DNA from: Paramuribaculum sp. | GTDB lineage: Bacteria; Bacteroidota; Bacteroidia; Bacteroidales; Muribaculaceae | Length of the DNA: 25,332 bases | NCBI GenBank assembly: GCA_029051835.1 | Contig: JAIDKJ010000364.1 | Coordinates: 1-25,332 of the forward strand | Direction of reading: 5' to 3' | Position numbers and translations under genes: made by a program | Shown here: positions 15,586-23,714 of the stretch, one piece after another | Position numbering within the stretch: the stretch's first letter is position 1 | Layout of the letters: each line of letters starts with the position of its first letter | The notes under the pieces: model-generated | The model's database searches: none | What the model was told of the DNA's origin: nothing | What the model saw: only the letters and a program-made list of their open reading frames with translations

Positions 15586-16961
15586 TTTGCTCGGATGGTT
15601 TCGGTCAGCTCGGGAAGGCAGTCGGCGATATCGCCGGCGCCGGCGGTGAGCAACACCTCAAAGTTACGATTTTTTATTGTTTCTGTCAAATTATCCTTCG
15701 TGGCCATGGTTTTGTCGCAGCCCTCTATGGCGTCGAATATGAGCGAGGAGCTGACACCCTCTATCGGCTCTTCGCGGGCCGGATAGATGGGCAGAAGCAC
15801 CACGTCGTCGGCCAGCGAGAGGGCTTCGGCAAACTGCGGGGCGAAGTCGCGGGTGCGGCTGTAGAGATGAGGCTGGAAGGCCACGGTGAGTCGGCGTCCG
15901 GGGTAAAGGGCCTTGACCGATGAGATCGAGGCGCGGAGTTCGTCGGGATGATGGGCGTAGTCGTCGATGATCACGTGGCCGCCTGGCAGCGGTTCGCGCA
16001 GATGCGCCTCGAAACGCCGTTTCGCGCCCTTGAAGGTGCGCATCGCCTCGCGCGCGCTGTCGGGGTCGAGGCATCCCGCAAGGGTCACTGCGCCGAGAGC
16101 GGCTATGGCGTTGTCTATGTTGATGTCGACGGGCACTCCGAGTTCCACGTCCTTCACCAGCACTCCCTCGGGACCGGCGAAGTCAAATATGATCGTGCCT
16201 TCGCCACGGCGGATCCGTTCGGCATGAAATGTGCCCGATGTGGCGGAATATGTGCTCACGGTCACTCCGGGCTGTACGCGCGGCTTCAGTTTCAGGCCTT
16301 CGTGCACGAGAAGGTGGCCGCCCGGGCGTATCAGTTCGGTGAAGTGGGCGAAGCTTTCGAGATAGGCCTCTTCGGTGCCGTATATGTCGAGATGGTCGGG
16401 ATCGGTCGAGGTGATCACGGCCACTTCGGGTGTGAGATGGTGGAACGAGCGGTCGTATTCGTCGGCTTCGATCACACTCAGGTCCGACTCCGGATTGAGC
16501 AGAAAATTGGTGCCGTAGTTGCGTAGAACACCGCCAAGGAAGGCGTTGCATCCGAAGCGTGAGCTGTGGAGCAGATGGGCTGCCATCGACGATGTGGTGG
16601 TCTTGCCGTGGGTGCCGGCAAAGCATAGTCCGCGGCTGGTGCGTGTCACGGCGCCAAGCACTGCGGCACGTTTTACCGGAGTGAAGCCATTGGCGCGAAA
16701 CCATTTGAATATCGGCAGGTCAGCCGGCACGGCCGGGGTGTAGACCACCGTGGTGGTCGACGGATCGCGGTGTGTGGCGGGTATCTCGTCGGCCTCTCCG
16801 CCGAATGTTATGGCCACTCCCTCCTCTGCAAGTGCGTCGGTAAGTGCCGACGGGGTGCGGTCGTAGCCGGCCACGTTGCATCCTTTCGACAGGAAATATC
16901 GTTCAAGGGCGGCCATTCCTATGCCTCCGGCTCCGATGAAGTATATGTTGTCGGTCGTCAT
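15582..16961 (-). CDS. murC: UDP-N-acetylmuramate--L-alanine ligase MurC
   Basis: MurC adds L-alanine to UDP-MurNAc, the first peptide-forming step of peptidoglycan synthesis, in the cytoplasm with ATP. The 459-residue protein has the N-terminal UDP-binding Rossmann motif FIGAGGIGMAALE (8-20), the ATP P-loop GTHGKTTT (116-123), the central-domain EADEYDRSF (165-173) and STDPDHLDIYG (185-195), and the C-terminal IIDDYAHHPDEL (331-342) and FQPHLYSRT (362-370), all typical of MurC. It overlaps murG and ftsQ by 4 bp on either side, so the three are translated as a coupled unit. Confidence 0.98.
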   Translation of the reverse strand: MTTDNIYFIGAGGIGMAALERYFLSKGCNVAGYDRTPSALTDALAEEGVAITFGGEADEIPATHRDPSTTTVVYTPAVPADLPIFKWFRANGFTPVKRAAVLGAVTRTSRGLCFAGTHGKTTTSSMAAHLLHSSRFGCNAFLGGVLRNYGTNFLLNPESDLSVIEADEYDRSFHHLTPEVAVITSTDPDHLDIYGTEEAYLESFAHFTELIRPGGHLLVHEGLKLKPRVQPGVTVSTYSATSGTFHAERIRRGEGTIIFDFAGPEGVLVKDVELGVPVDINIDNAIAALGAVTLAGCLDPDSAREAMRTFKGAKRRFEAHLREPLPGGHVIIDDYAHHPDELRASISSVKALYPGRRLTVAFQPHLYSRTRDFAPQFAEALSLADDVVLLPIYPAREEPIEGVSSSLIFDAIEGCDKTMATKDNLTETIKNRNFEVLLTAGAGDIADCLPELTETIRAK

Positions 16962-18076
16962 TTCTCTTTGCTTATCAGTGATATGAGTATGTCGGCTATC
17001 TTGTCGTCGCTGCCGCTCATGGCCATGGCTCCGGCGGCTTCAGCGAGCTTGGCAAGCTTTGCTTTGTCGTTCACGAGCTTGAGAGCCATATCGCCGAGGA
17101 GTTCTACGGCATCGGAGTCGAGAAGCATCAGTGCCGCTCCACGTTCGGACAGTGCTTCTGCATTGCGTCGCTGATGGTCTTCGGCAACGTTGGGCGAGGG
17201 GATCAGTATGGCTGCCTTGCCGAGCAGCTGCAGTTCGGAGATGGTGCCTGCGCCTGCGCGGGCCACCACCAGATCGGCGGCCCTGTAGGCTGTGGCCATG
17301 TCAGCTATGAAGGCCGAGGCCTTGACGTCGTCGTAGCCTGAGGCTTTGGCCATGCACTCTTGTTCGTATAGACGTCCGGTCTGCCAGAGCAGCTGAGTAG
17401 TGTTTTCCTTCCGGAGCCGCGGCAGCATGGCTGCGACAGCGTCGTTGACAGTCCGTGCGCCGAGGCTTCCTCCGGTGACGAATATCAGCGGCCGTTCAGG
17501 GTCAAATCCGAGGCTCTTTTTGGCTTCGGCCTGCGTGAAGGTGCATTGGGTCAGCTCCTTTCTCACCGGATTGCCGGTAAGGGTGATGCGGTCGGCCGGG
17601 AAGAATCGCTCCATGCCGTCGTAGGCCGTGCATATCGCCGATGCATGGGGAGCAAGCAGCTTGTTGGTCACTCCGGCGTAGGAGTTCTGTTCCTGTATGA
17701 GTGTCGGTATGCCGCGCTTCTGAGCCTCTTTGAGCACCGGACCGCTGGCATAGCCGCCCACGCCTACTGCGGCGTCGGGAGCGAAGTCGGCCACTATCCG
17801 GCGCGCTTTGCGCATGCTTTTCCACAGTTTGATAAGCACGCCGAAGTTGCGCCATAGCCTCTTGCGGTCAAAACCTGCCACCGGAAGGCCTTCGATGCGG
17901 TAGCCTGCTGCCGGCACACGCTCCATCTCCATGCGGCCGAGAGCGCCGACAAACAGTATCTCGCAGTCGGGCCGGCGGCGGCGCATGGCGTTGGCTATCG
18001 ACAGGGCCGGGAATATGTGGCCGCCGGTGCCTCCGCCGCTTATGAGTATCTTTATCTTGTTTTTGTCCTGATTCAT
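16958..18076 (-). CDS. murG: UDP-GlcNAc--undecaprenyl-pyrophosphoryl-MurNAc-pentapeptide transferase MurG
   Basis: MurG is a GT-B glycosyltransferase at the cytoplasmic face of the inner membrane that converts lipid I to lipid II. The 372-residue protein shows the glycine-rich loop SGGGTGGHIFPAL (13-25), a second conserved stretch VGVGGYASGP (104-113), QEQNSYAG (128-135), GGSLGA (202-207) and the UDP-GlcNAc-binding segment RAGAGTISE (273-281) followed by PSPNVAEDHQ. The length is usual for the family. The gene is 63 bp after ftsW, and its stop overlaps the murC start by 4 bp. Confidence 0.98.
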   Translation of the reverse strand: MNQDKNKIKILISGGGTGGHIFPALSIANAMRRRRPDCEILFVGALGRMEMERVPAAGYRIEGLPVAGFDRKRLWRNFGVLIKLWKSMRKARRIVADFAPDAAVGVGGYASGPVLKEAQKRGIPTLIQEQNSYAGVTNKLLAPHASAICTAYDGMERFFPADRITLTGNPVRKELTQCTFTQAEAKKSLGFDPERPLIFVTGGSLGARTVNDAVAAMLPRLRKENTTQLLWQTGRLYEQECMAKASGYDDVKASAFIADMATAYRAADLVVARAGAGTISELQLLGKAAILIPSPNVAEDHQRRNAEALSERGAALMLLDSDAVELLGDMALKLVNDKAKLAKLAEAAGAMAMSGSDDKIADILISLISKEK

Positions 18077-18139
18077 TGTCTGGAAGTATGGTCTGACTAT
18101 GTTTTTTTTAACGCTGTATGGGCATTCCGGTCAGGCTGT

Positions 18140-19480
18140 TTATTTCATCATTGTCGGGTTTTCGCCGCGCAGATTCTCCGGGAGCGATTCCATCTCGGCT
18201 TTCACCTCCTGACGCTTGGCGCCGTTGAGTGCGGCATGGCGGCTTACGCTGAGCATCACGCCGAATGCTATCGACGTCACGATGATCGACGATCCGCCCT
18301 TGGATATGAGCGGCAATGGCTGTCCCGACACGGGGGCGAGGCCGCTGACTATGGCCATGTGGAACAGTGCCTGACACACTATCATCACTGCCATGCCTAT
18401 CACCAGCAGAGCCGAGAACACTCTCTGGCATCGTGAGGCTATGGAGCTGGCTCTTGCGAGAAGCCAGAGGTAGAGCACCAGCACCACCATTCCGCCTATA
18501 AGGCCGGTGTCCTCGATCACGATGGCGTAGATGTAGTCCGAAAAGGCCAGCGGCAGACGGGCTGTTTCGCGGGAGTTGCCGGGCATCACGCCAAACACTC
18601 CTCCGTTGGCCTGGGCCATGTAGGCATACATCTCCTGACGGTTTTCAGCCGTGATGTCATATTCATATTTCGGACGGCCGTCGCCGCGGTGGCGCATTAT
18701 GCGGTTGTACCATGTGCCGTGGCGACCCTCCGTCTGGGTGGCTTCCACTACAGGAGCGCCGTCGATTGTGGCTGGAGCCGATTCGCGTCCGCTGCCGAAC
18801 AGCAGGAAGATGCCGGCCAGCGCGGCATACACCACGCCCACCACTATCAGTTTGCGCCATTCCACTCCGCCGACGATCATCATCGACATGCTTATGGCCA
18901 TAAGCAGCAGGGTATTGGTCAGTCCCTGCTTGATGAGCAGGCCGCCGAACACGGCCACAATCATTGCCGACATGATCACGCCGCGGTTGTATACTCCGGC
19001 GGTGTGCTTGTTGTGGTTCTTCGACATTATCAGGGCTATGACCAGAGCCGCGGAGAGTTTCAGGAACTCCGACGGCTGTATGGTTATGCCCATGAGGCTG
19101 AAGCTTCGGCGGGCGCCGTTGACGATCTCGCCGCAGAAGAGCACGTAGAGCATCATGCCTATGCTGGCTATCACAAGCACCCATATCGGCTTTTCGAACT
19201 TCTGGTATGGCACACGCTGTATGTAGAGCATCATTCCCAGACCTATCACAAGCAGACCCACATGGCGCACCAGCGGCCCGAAGACTCCAAGGGCGCCATG
19301 CACGTTGACTTCGCGCGAGGATGCGCTGTAAAGCTCTATCAGCGATATGAGGCACAGCATAATGTAGATGCCCCAGATATGTTTGTCGGCGCGGGCCTGA
19401 ATCTGAGTGTCGGCTTTCGCGGTCTTTGGAGCCGCAGGCTGCGACAGGTCGACGGGTGGGATTACCTCAAGATTTTCCAT
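18140..19480 (-). CDS. ftsW: Septal peptidoglycan polymerase FtsW (SEDS family)
   Basis: FtsW is the multi-pass SEDS glycosyltransferase that polymerises lipid II at the septum with FtsI. The 446-residue protein has a cytoplasmic N-terminal extension of about 33 residues, then about ten membrane segments. The conserved signature is GLAPVSGQPLPLISKGGSS (LISKGG at 391-396); a Lys stands where proteobacterial proteins usually have Tyr. The loop GVMPGNSRETARLP with LAFSDYIYAIVIEDTG matches the family. A periplasmic loop between the middle helices is long and polar (about residues 250-300). Position between murD and murG fits FtsW rather than RodA. Confidence 0.96.
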   Translation of the reverse strand: MENLEVIPPVDLSQPAAPKTAKADTQIQARADKHIWGIYIMLCLISLIELYSASSREVNVHGALGVFGPLVRHVGLLVIGLGMMLYIQRVPYQKFEKPIWVLVIASIGMMLYVLFCGEIVNGARRSFSLMGITIQPSEFLKLSAALVIALIMSKNHNKHTAGVYNRGVIMSAMIVAVFGGLLIKQGLTNTLLLMAISMSMMIVGGVEWRKLIVVGVVYAALAGIFLLFGSGRESAPATIDGAPVVEATQTEGRHGTWYNRIMRHRGDGRPKYEYDITAENRQEMYAYMAQANGGVFGVMPGNSRETARLPLAFSDYIYAIVIEDTGLIGGMVVLVLYLWLLARASSIASRCQRVFSALLVIGMAVMIVCQALFHMAIVSGLAPVSGQPLPLISKGGSSIIVTSIAFGVMLSVSRHAALNGAKRQEVKAEMESLPENLRGENPTMMK

Positions 19481-19532
19481 AATCTTATGGCTGTTGATGG
19501 TCTGACGTTTGTTGTGTCGGTTGATGATAGTG

Positions 19533-20882
19533 TCATTTCATTGCGGCCACGGCCTGTTTGAACTGGCGTCCGCGATCCTCGTAGCTGCTGAATAGGTCGA
19601 AGCTTGCGCAGCATGGCGAGAGCAGCACCGTGTCGCCCGGTTCGGCTATCTCTCGGCAGGCCGTCATGGCCTCGGCCAGAGAGTGGGTGTCGCGGATCTG
19701 CTCTACGATGCCTCCGAAGTAGTCGATGAGCTTGGTGTTGTCTTTGCCCATGCACACGATCGCTTTCACCTTTTCGCGAACGAGCGGTTCTATCTCCGAG
19801 TAGTCGTTGCCTTTGTCTTTGCCGCCGAGGATGAGCACGGTGCCTTTGGGCATCGACTCCAGAGCATACCAGCATGAATTGACGTTGGTGGCTTTAGAGT
19901 CGTTGATGTAGCGGACGCCGTCGACAGTGCCTGCCGGCTCCAGACGGTGTTCCACTCCCTCGAAGTCCGACAGCGCACGGCGTATATCCTCCTTCTTTAT
20001 GTCGAGCAGGCAGGCCGAGAGGCCGGCCGCCATTGAATTGTAGAGGTTGTGGAGGCCGTTGAGCGAGAGTTCGGCGCGTGGCATCTTCAGCGATGTTTCC
20101 GAGGTGTCAAACACCAGTTCGCCGGCATCGTCGACCCAGGCATGGCTCTGGCGCTCTTCATGCTCGGCAAAGGGGAAGAGGCGGGCCTCGGTGGCTATCT
20201 GTTCGAGCTGACGCTGTATGGTGGGGTCGTCCTGCCAGAAGATGAAGGCGTCCTCCGAGGTGAGGTTGCGTATGATTCTGAACTTGGCTTTCACGTAATT
20301 GTCCATCTTGTAGTCGTAGCGGTCGAGATGGTCGGGAGTGATGTTGAGCATCACGGCTATGTTGGCCTTGAACTCATACATGTTTTCAAGCTGGAAACTC
20401 GACAGTTCGATCACATAGACGTCGTGGGGCGTGCGCGCCACCTGCAGTGCGAGGCTGCGTCCCACGTTGCCCGCCAGTCCCACATTGATGCCTGCTTCGT
20501 GGAGTATGTGGTAAGTAAGCAGGGTGGTTGTGGTCTTTCCGTTCGATCCGGTGATGCACACCATCTTGGCGTCGGTGAAGCGACCGGCCATCTCTATCTC
20601 CGAGATCACCGGTATCCCTTTTTCGGCTATTGCTTTCATTACCGGTGCGGTAGGGGGTATGCCGGGGCTTTTCACCACCTCGTCGGCCGAGAGGATGCGT
20701 TCGAGTGTGTGCTGTCCCTGCTCCCACTCTATCCCTTCGGCGTCAAGCTGCTGGCGATAGCGCTCGGGAATCTGTCCGAAGTCAGAGAGAAACACTTCCA
20801 TGCCTTTGTCTTTGCCGAGGATGGCTGCTCCGACGCCGCTTTCGCCGCCGCCGAGCACTACCAGACGCTTGCGATTGTTCAT
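19533..20882 (-). CDS. murD: UDP-N-acetylmuramoylalanine--D-glutamate ligase MurD
   Basis: MurD adds D-glutamate to UDP-MurNAc-L-Ala in the cytoplasm. The 449-residue protein has the N-terminal substrate-binding motif VLGGGESGVGAA (9-20), the P-loop GSNGKTTTT (112-120), ELSSFQLE (159-166), NITPDHLDRY (180-189), HNLYN (278-282) and NDSKATN (327-333), all diagnostic of MurD. The C-terminal SPCCASFDLF (422-431) has Cys in place of the more usual Ala in SPACASFD. It sits 30 bp after mraY and 52 bp before ftsW. Confidence 0.98.
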   Translation of the reverse strand: MNNRKRLVVLGGGESGVGAAILGKDKGMEVFLSDFGQIPERYRQQLDAEGIEWEQGQHTLERILSADEVVKSPGIPPTAPVMKAIAEKGIPVISEIEMAGRFTDAKMVCITGSNGKTTTTLLTYHILHEAGINVGLAGNVGRSLALQVARTPHDVYVIELSSFQLENMYEFKANIAVMLNITPDHLDRYDYKMDNYVKAKFRIIRNLTSEDAFIFWQDDPTIQRQLEQIATEARLFPFAEHEERQSHAWVDDAGELVFDTSETSLKMPRAELSLNGLHNLYNSMAAGLSACLLDIKKEDIRRALSDFEGVEHRLEPAGTVDGVRYINDSKATNVNSCWYALESMPKGTVLILGGKDKGNDYSEIEPLVREKVKAIVCMGKDNTKLIDYFGGIVEQIRDTHSLAEAMTACREIAEPGDTVLLSPCCASFDLFSSYEDRGRQFKQAVAAMK

Positions 20883-20912
20883 TGTTCAGTAATGTATTGA
20901 GATGTTTTACGG

Positions 20913-22175
20913 TTAGCGTATTTTGAGGGTCACGAATGTCACTGCGGCCAGCAGTATGGCCACGATCCAGAAGCGTACCACGATCTTCGATTCGGGGATG
21001 GCCCGAAGCGGAGCCTGTATGAGGGCTTCGATGCCGGAGTTGCCCGGTTTCTGGAAATGATGGTGCAGCGGGGTCATCTTGAACACCCGCCGTCCCTGGC
21101 CGTAGCGTCGTTTGGTGATCTTGAAGTAGGCCACCTGGATCATCACCGACAGGTCCTCGATGAAGAATATGGCGCATAGCAGTGGGATCAGCAGCTCCTT
21201 GCGTATGAGTATGGCGAACACGGCTATGATGCCTCCGATGGCCAGAGAGCCTGTGTCGCCCATGAACACCTGTGCCGGGAAAGCATTGTACCACAGGAAG
21301 CCGATCAGCGCTCCTATGAAGGCGGCCATATATACCACAAGCTCTTCACTGCCCGGGATATACATGATGTTGAGATACGTGGAGTAGATCATATTGCCGC
21401 CAAGATAGGCCATGATGGCGAGCGCTACGCCTATTATGGCCGACACGCCGGTGCAGAGGCCGTCGAGCCCGTCGGTGAGATTGGCGCCGTTGGAGGTGGC
21501 GGTGATGACGAAGATCACCACTATCACAAACAGGATCCAGCCGGCCGTCGAAGCGTGTTTGCCTGCCCACGATGTGAGGTAGGAGTAGTCGAAGTTGTTG
21601 TTTTTGACAAACGGTATTGTTGTCTGTGCGGCCTTGATGTTTTCATTCTGGCAGGTGACGGTGACCTCTTCGCCGCGCGGCTCTACTGTTTCCACATTCT
21701 CGCGCATCACTATGTCGGGACTCATCCACATGGTGCATCCGACGATAAGTCCGAGGCCTACCTGACCTACGATCTTGAACTTGCCGCTCATGCCGTCCTT
21801 GTTGCGGCGTTTCATCTTCAGCCAGTCGTCGGCAAAGCCGAGCGCCCCGAGCCACACGGTGGTGAGCAGCATCAGAGCCATGTAGAGGCTGCTGAGATTG
21901 CCTAAAAGCAGGCAGGGCACCAGTATGGCTATGATTATGATGACGCCGCCCATAGTGGGGGTGCCTTTTTTCTGCATCTGTCCTTCCAGACCGAGGTCGC
22001 GCACTATCTCTCCTATCTGCATCAGCTGCAGACGGTCGATGATACGGCGGCCGAACACCATGGCGATGAATAGCGCCAGCACGAAGGCCGCACCGGAACG
22101 GAAGGTTATGTAGTTCATCAGGCGTGAGCCGGGGAAGCCGGTTTCGGCCAGATAGTCAAACAGATAATACAACAT
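20913..22175 (-). CDS. mraY: Phospho-MurNAc-pentapeptide translocase MraY
   Basis: MraY is the polytopic inner-membrane enzyme that transfers phospho-MurNAc-pentapeptide from UDP to undecaprenyl phosphate, making lipid I. The 420-residue protein keeps all catalytic motifs: KKGTPTMGG (69-77), FADDWLK with the Asp pair (D116, D117), NLTDGLDGL (232-240), GDTGSLAIGG (306-315) and the histidine motif TPLHHHF (368-374). It is about 60 residues longer than the Escherichia coli enzyme. The extra sequence is a polar segment at about 152-200 between two membrane helices, probably a periplasmic loop. I believe it is a Bacteroidetes trait. It lies between murE and murD. Confidence 0.98.
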   Translation of the reverse strand: MLYYLFDYLAETGFPGSRLMNYITFRSGAAFVLALFIAMVFGRRIIDRLQLMQIGEIVRDLGLEGQMQKKGTPTMGGVIIIIAILVPCLLLGNLSSLYMALMLLTTVWLGALGFADDWLKMKRRNKDGMSGKFKIVGQVGLGLIVGCTMWMSPDIVMRENVETVEPRGEEVTVTCQNENIKAAQTTIPFVKNNNFDYSYLTSWAGKHASTAGWILFVIVVIFVITATSNGANLTDGLDGLCTGVSAIIGVALAIMAYLGGNMIYSTYLNIMYIPGSEELVVYMAAFIGALIGFLWYNAFPAQVFMGDTGSLAIGGIIAVFAILIRKELLIPLLCAIFFIEDLSVMIQVAYFKITKRRYGQGRRVFKMTPLHHHFQKPGNSGIEALIQAPLRAIPESKIVVRFWIVAILLAAVTFVTLKIR

Positions 22176-22232
22176 CTATGTATATGTGATCGTTTGTTGA
22201 TTCGGATGATGTGTTTGGTCTATGATTCTGTG

Positions 22233-23687
22233 TCAGAGTTGTGAGAGCGCCTGCTGCACAACCTCGCGGTCATCGAAGTGATGCTTCACTCCGCGTATCT
22301 CCTGATAATCCTCATGACCTTTACCGGCCACGAGCACCACGTCGCCCTCTTTGGCCAGGCTTACGGCTGTGCGGATGGCTTCGCGGCGGTCGGTGATGCA
22401 GAGCGTCGCTGCAAGAGCGCGGGCGTCGAGGCCTTCGCGCATGTCGGCTATGATGGCGTCGGGCTCTTCATCGCGCGGATTGTCGGAGGTGAGTATCAGC
22501 CTGTCGGAGCGCAGGGCGGCTTCGCGTGCCATGATGGGGCGTTTGCCTTTGTCGCGGTTGCCTCCGGCGCCTACAACAGTGATGATCTGGCCGCGGGCGC
22601 CTACTATGTCGCGTATGGTCGATAGCACGTTGACAAGCGCGTCGGGGGTGTGGGCGTAGTCGACGATTGCGGTCACCCCGCCGGCGGAGCGGAAGGGCTG
22701 GAAACGTCCGGCCACCGGCACCAGGCGGCTCATGTCGACCAGTACACGTTCGGGATCCCATCCCAGCAGCAGGGCGGCGCCGTAGACGGCTGTCAGGTTG
22801 TAGGCGTTGAAACGTCCGGTGAAGAGCACCTCCACTTCGTGTCCGTTCAGAGCCAGAAGCGTTCCGTCAAGACGGCTCTCCACGATCTTTCCGGTGAAGT
22901 CGGCACGGGTGCGCAGCGAGTAGGTGTAGCGTCGGGCGTCGGTGTTCTGCAGCATCACCTCTCCGGCCTTGTCGTCGGCGTTGGTGAGTGCGAATGCGGT
23001 GGTCGGAAGGTTGTCGAAAAACGATTTCTTGGCCGCCAGATACGCGTCGACGGTCTTGTGGTAGTCGAGGTGGTCGCGGGTGAGGTTGGTAAACACGCCT
23101 CCGGCGAAGTGCAGTCCGGCTATGCGGTGCTGGTGGGCGGCATGCGAGCTGACCTCCATGGCTGCATATTCACATCCGGCGTCGACCATCTGCCGGAGCA
23201 GACGGTTGAGCGTCAGCGGGTCGGGCGTGGTCTGCTCGGCATGCACGGCTTCGGTGTCGATATAGTTGACCACCGTCGACAGCAGTCCGGCCTTGTAGCC
23301 TTCGAGGCGTGCCATCTCGTAGATGAGGGTCGCTGTGGTGGTCTTGCCGTTGGTGCCGGTCACGCCTACGAGTTTCAGGTGGCGCGAGGGGTTGCCATAC
23401 CATTGCGAGGCGAGAAATCCTAATGCTACGGCCGAATTCGATACCTTGACGTAGGTCACGGTCGATTCGAGCCGTTCGGGAAGCTCTTCGCACACTATGG
23501 CGGCTACTCCGCCTACCGTCACGATCGGTATGAACCGGTGGCCGTCGACATTGACGCCTCTGACCGCTACGAACAGCGATCCAAGGCCTATCTTGCGGGA
23601 ATCGCATTCGAGCGATGTGATTTCCACTTCTTCATTGCCTATCACTTCCTCTACGGTGATGGCTGATAGCAGCTGCGAGAGTTTCAT
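22233..23687 (-). CDS. murE: UDP-MurNAc-L-Ala-D-Glu--meso-diaminopimelate ligase MurE
   Basis: MurE adds the third residue of the peptidoglycan stem peptide. The 484-residue protein has the N-terminal substrate-binding segment with [18 protein letters not shown] (25-42), the P-loop GTNGKTTT (111-118), MEVSSHA (177-183), [10 protein letters not shown] (201-210), a Lys-Lys pair at 220-221 in the region of the carbamylated lysine, and [10 protein letters not shown] (342-351). DNPRDEEP (402-409) contains the DNPR motif that selects meso-diaminopimelate rather than lysine, so the cell wall is of the DAP type. It lies 27 bp after ftsI. Confidence 0.98.
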   Translation of the reverse strand: MKLSQLLSAITVEEVIGNEEVEITSLECDSRKIGLGSLFVAVRGVNVDGHRFIPIVTVGGVAAIVCEELPERLESTVTYVKVSNSAVALGFLASQWYGNPSRHLKLVGVTGTNGKTTTATLIYEMARLEGYKAGLLSTVVNYIDTEAVHAEQTTPDPLTLNRLLRQMVDAGCEYAAMEVSSHAAHQHRIAGLHFAGGVFTNLTRDHLDYHKTVDAYLAAKKSFFDNLPTTAFALTNADDKAGEVMLQNTDARRYTYSLRTRADFTGKIVESRLDGTLLALNGHEVEVLFTGRFNAYNLTAVYGAALLLGWDPERVLVDMSRLVPVAGRFQPFRSAGGVTAIVDYAHTPDALVNVLSTIRDIVGARGQIITVVGAGGNRDKGKRPIMAREAALRSDRLILTSDNPRDEEPDAIIADMREGLDARALAATLCITDRREAIRTAVSLAKEGDVVLVAGKGHEDYQEIRGVKHHFDDREVVQQALSQL

Positions 23688-23714
23688 TATGGATTTATCT
23701 GGTTGTGTTTGTGA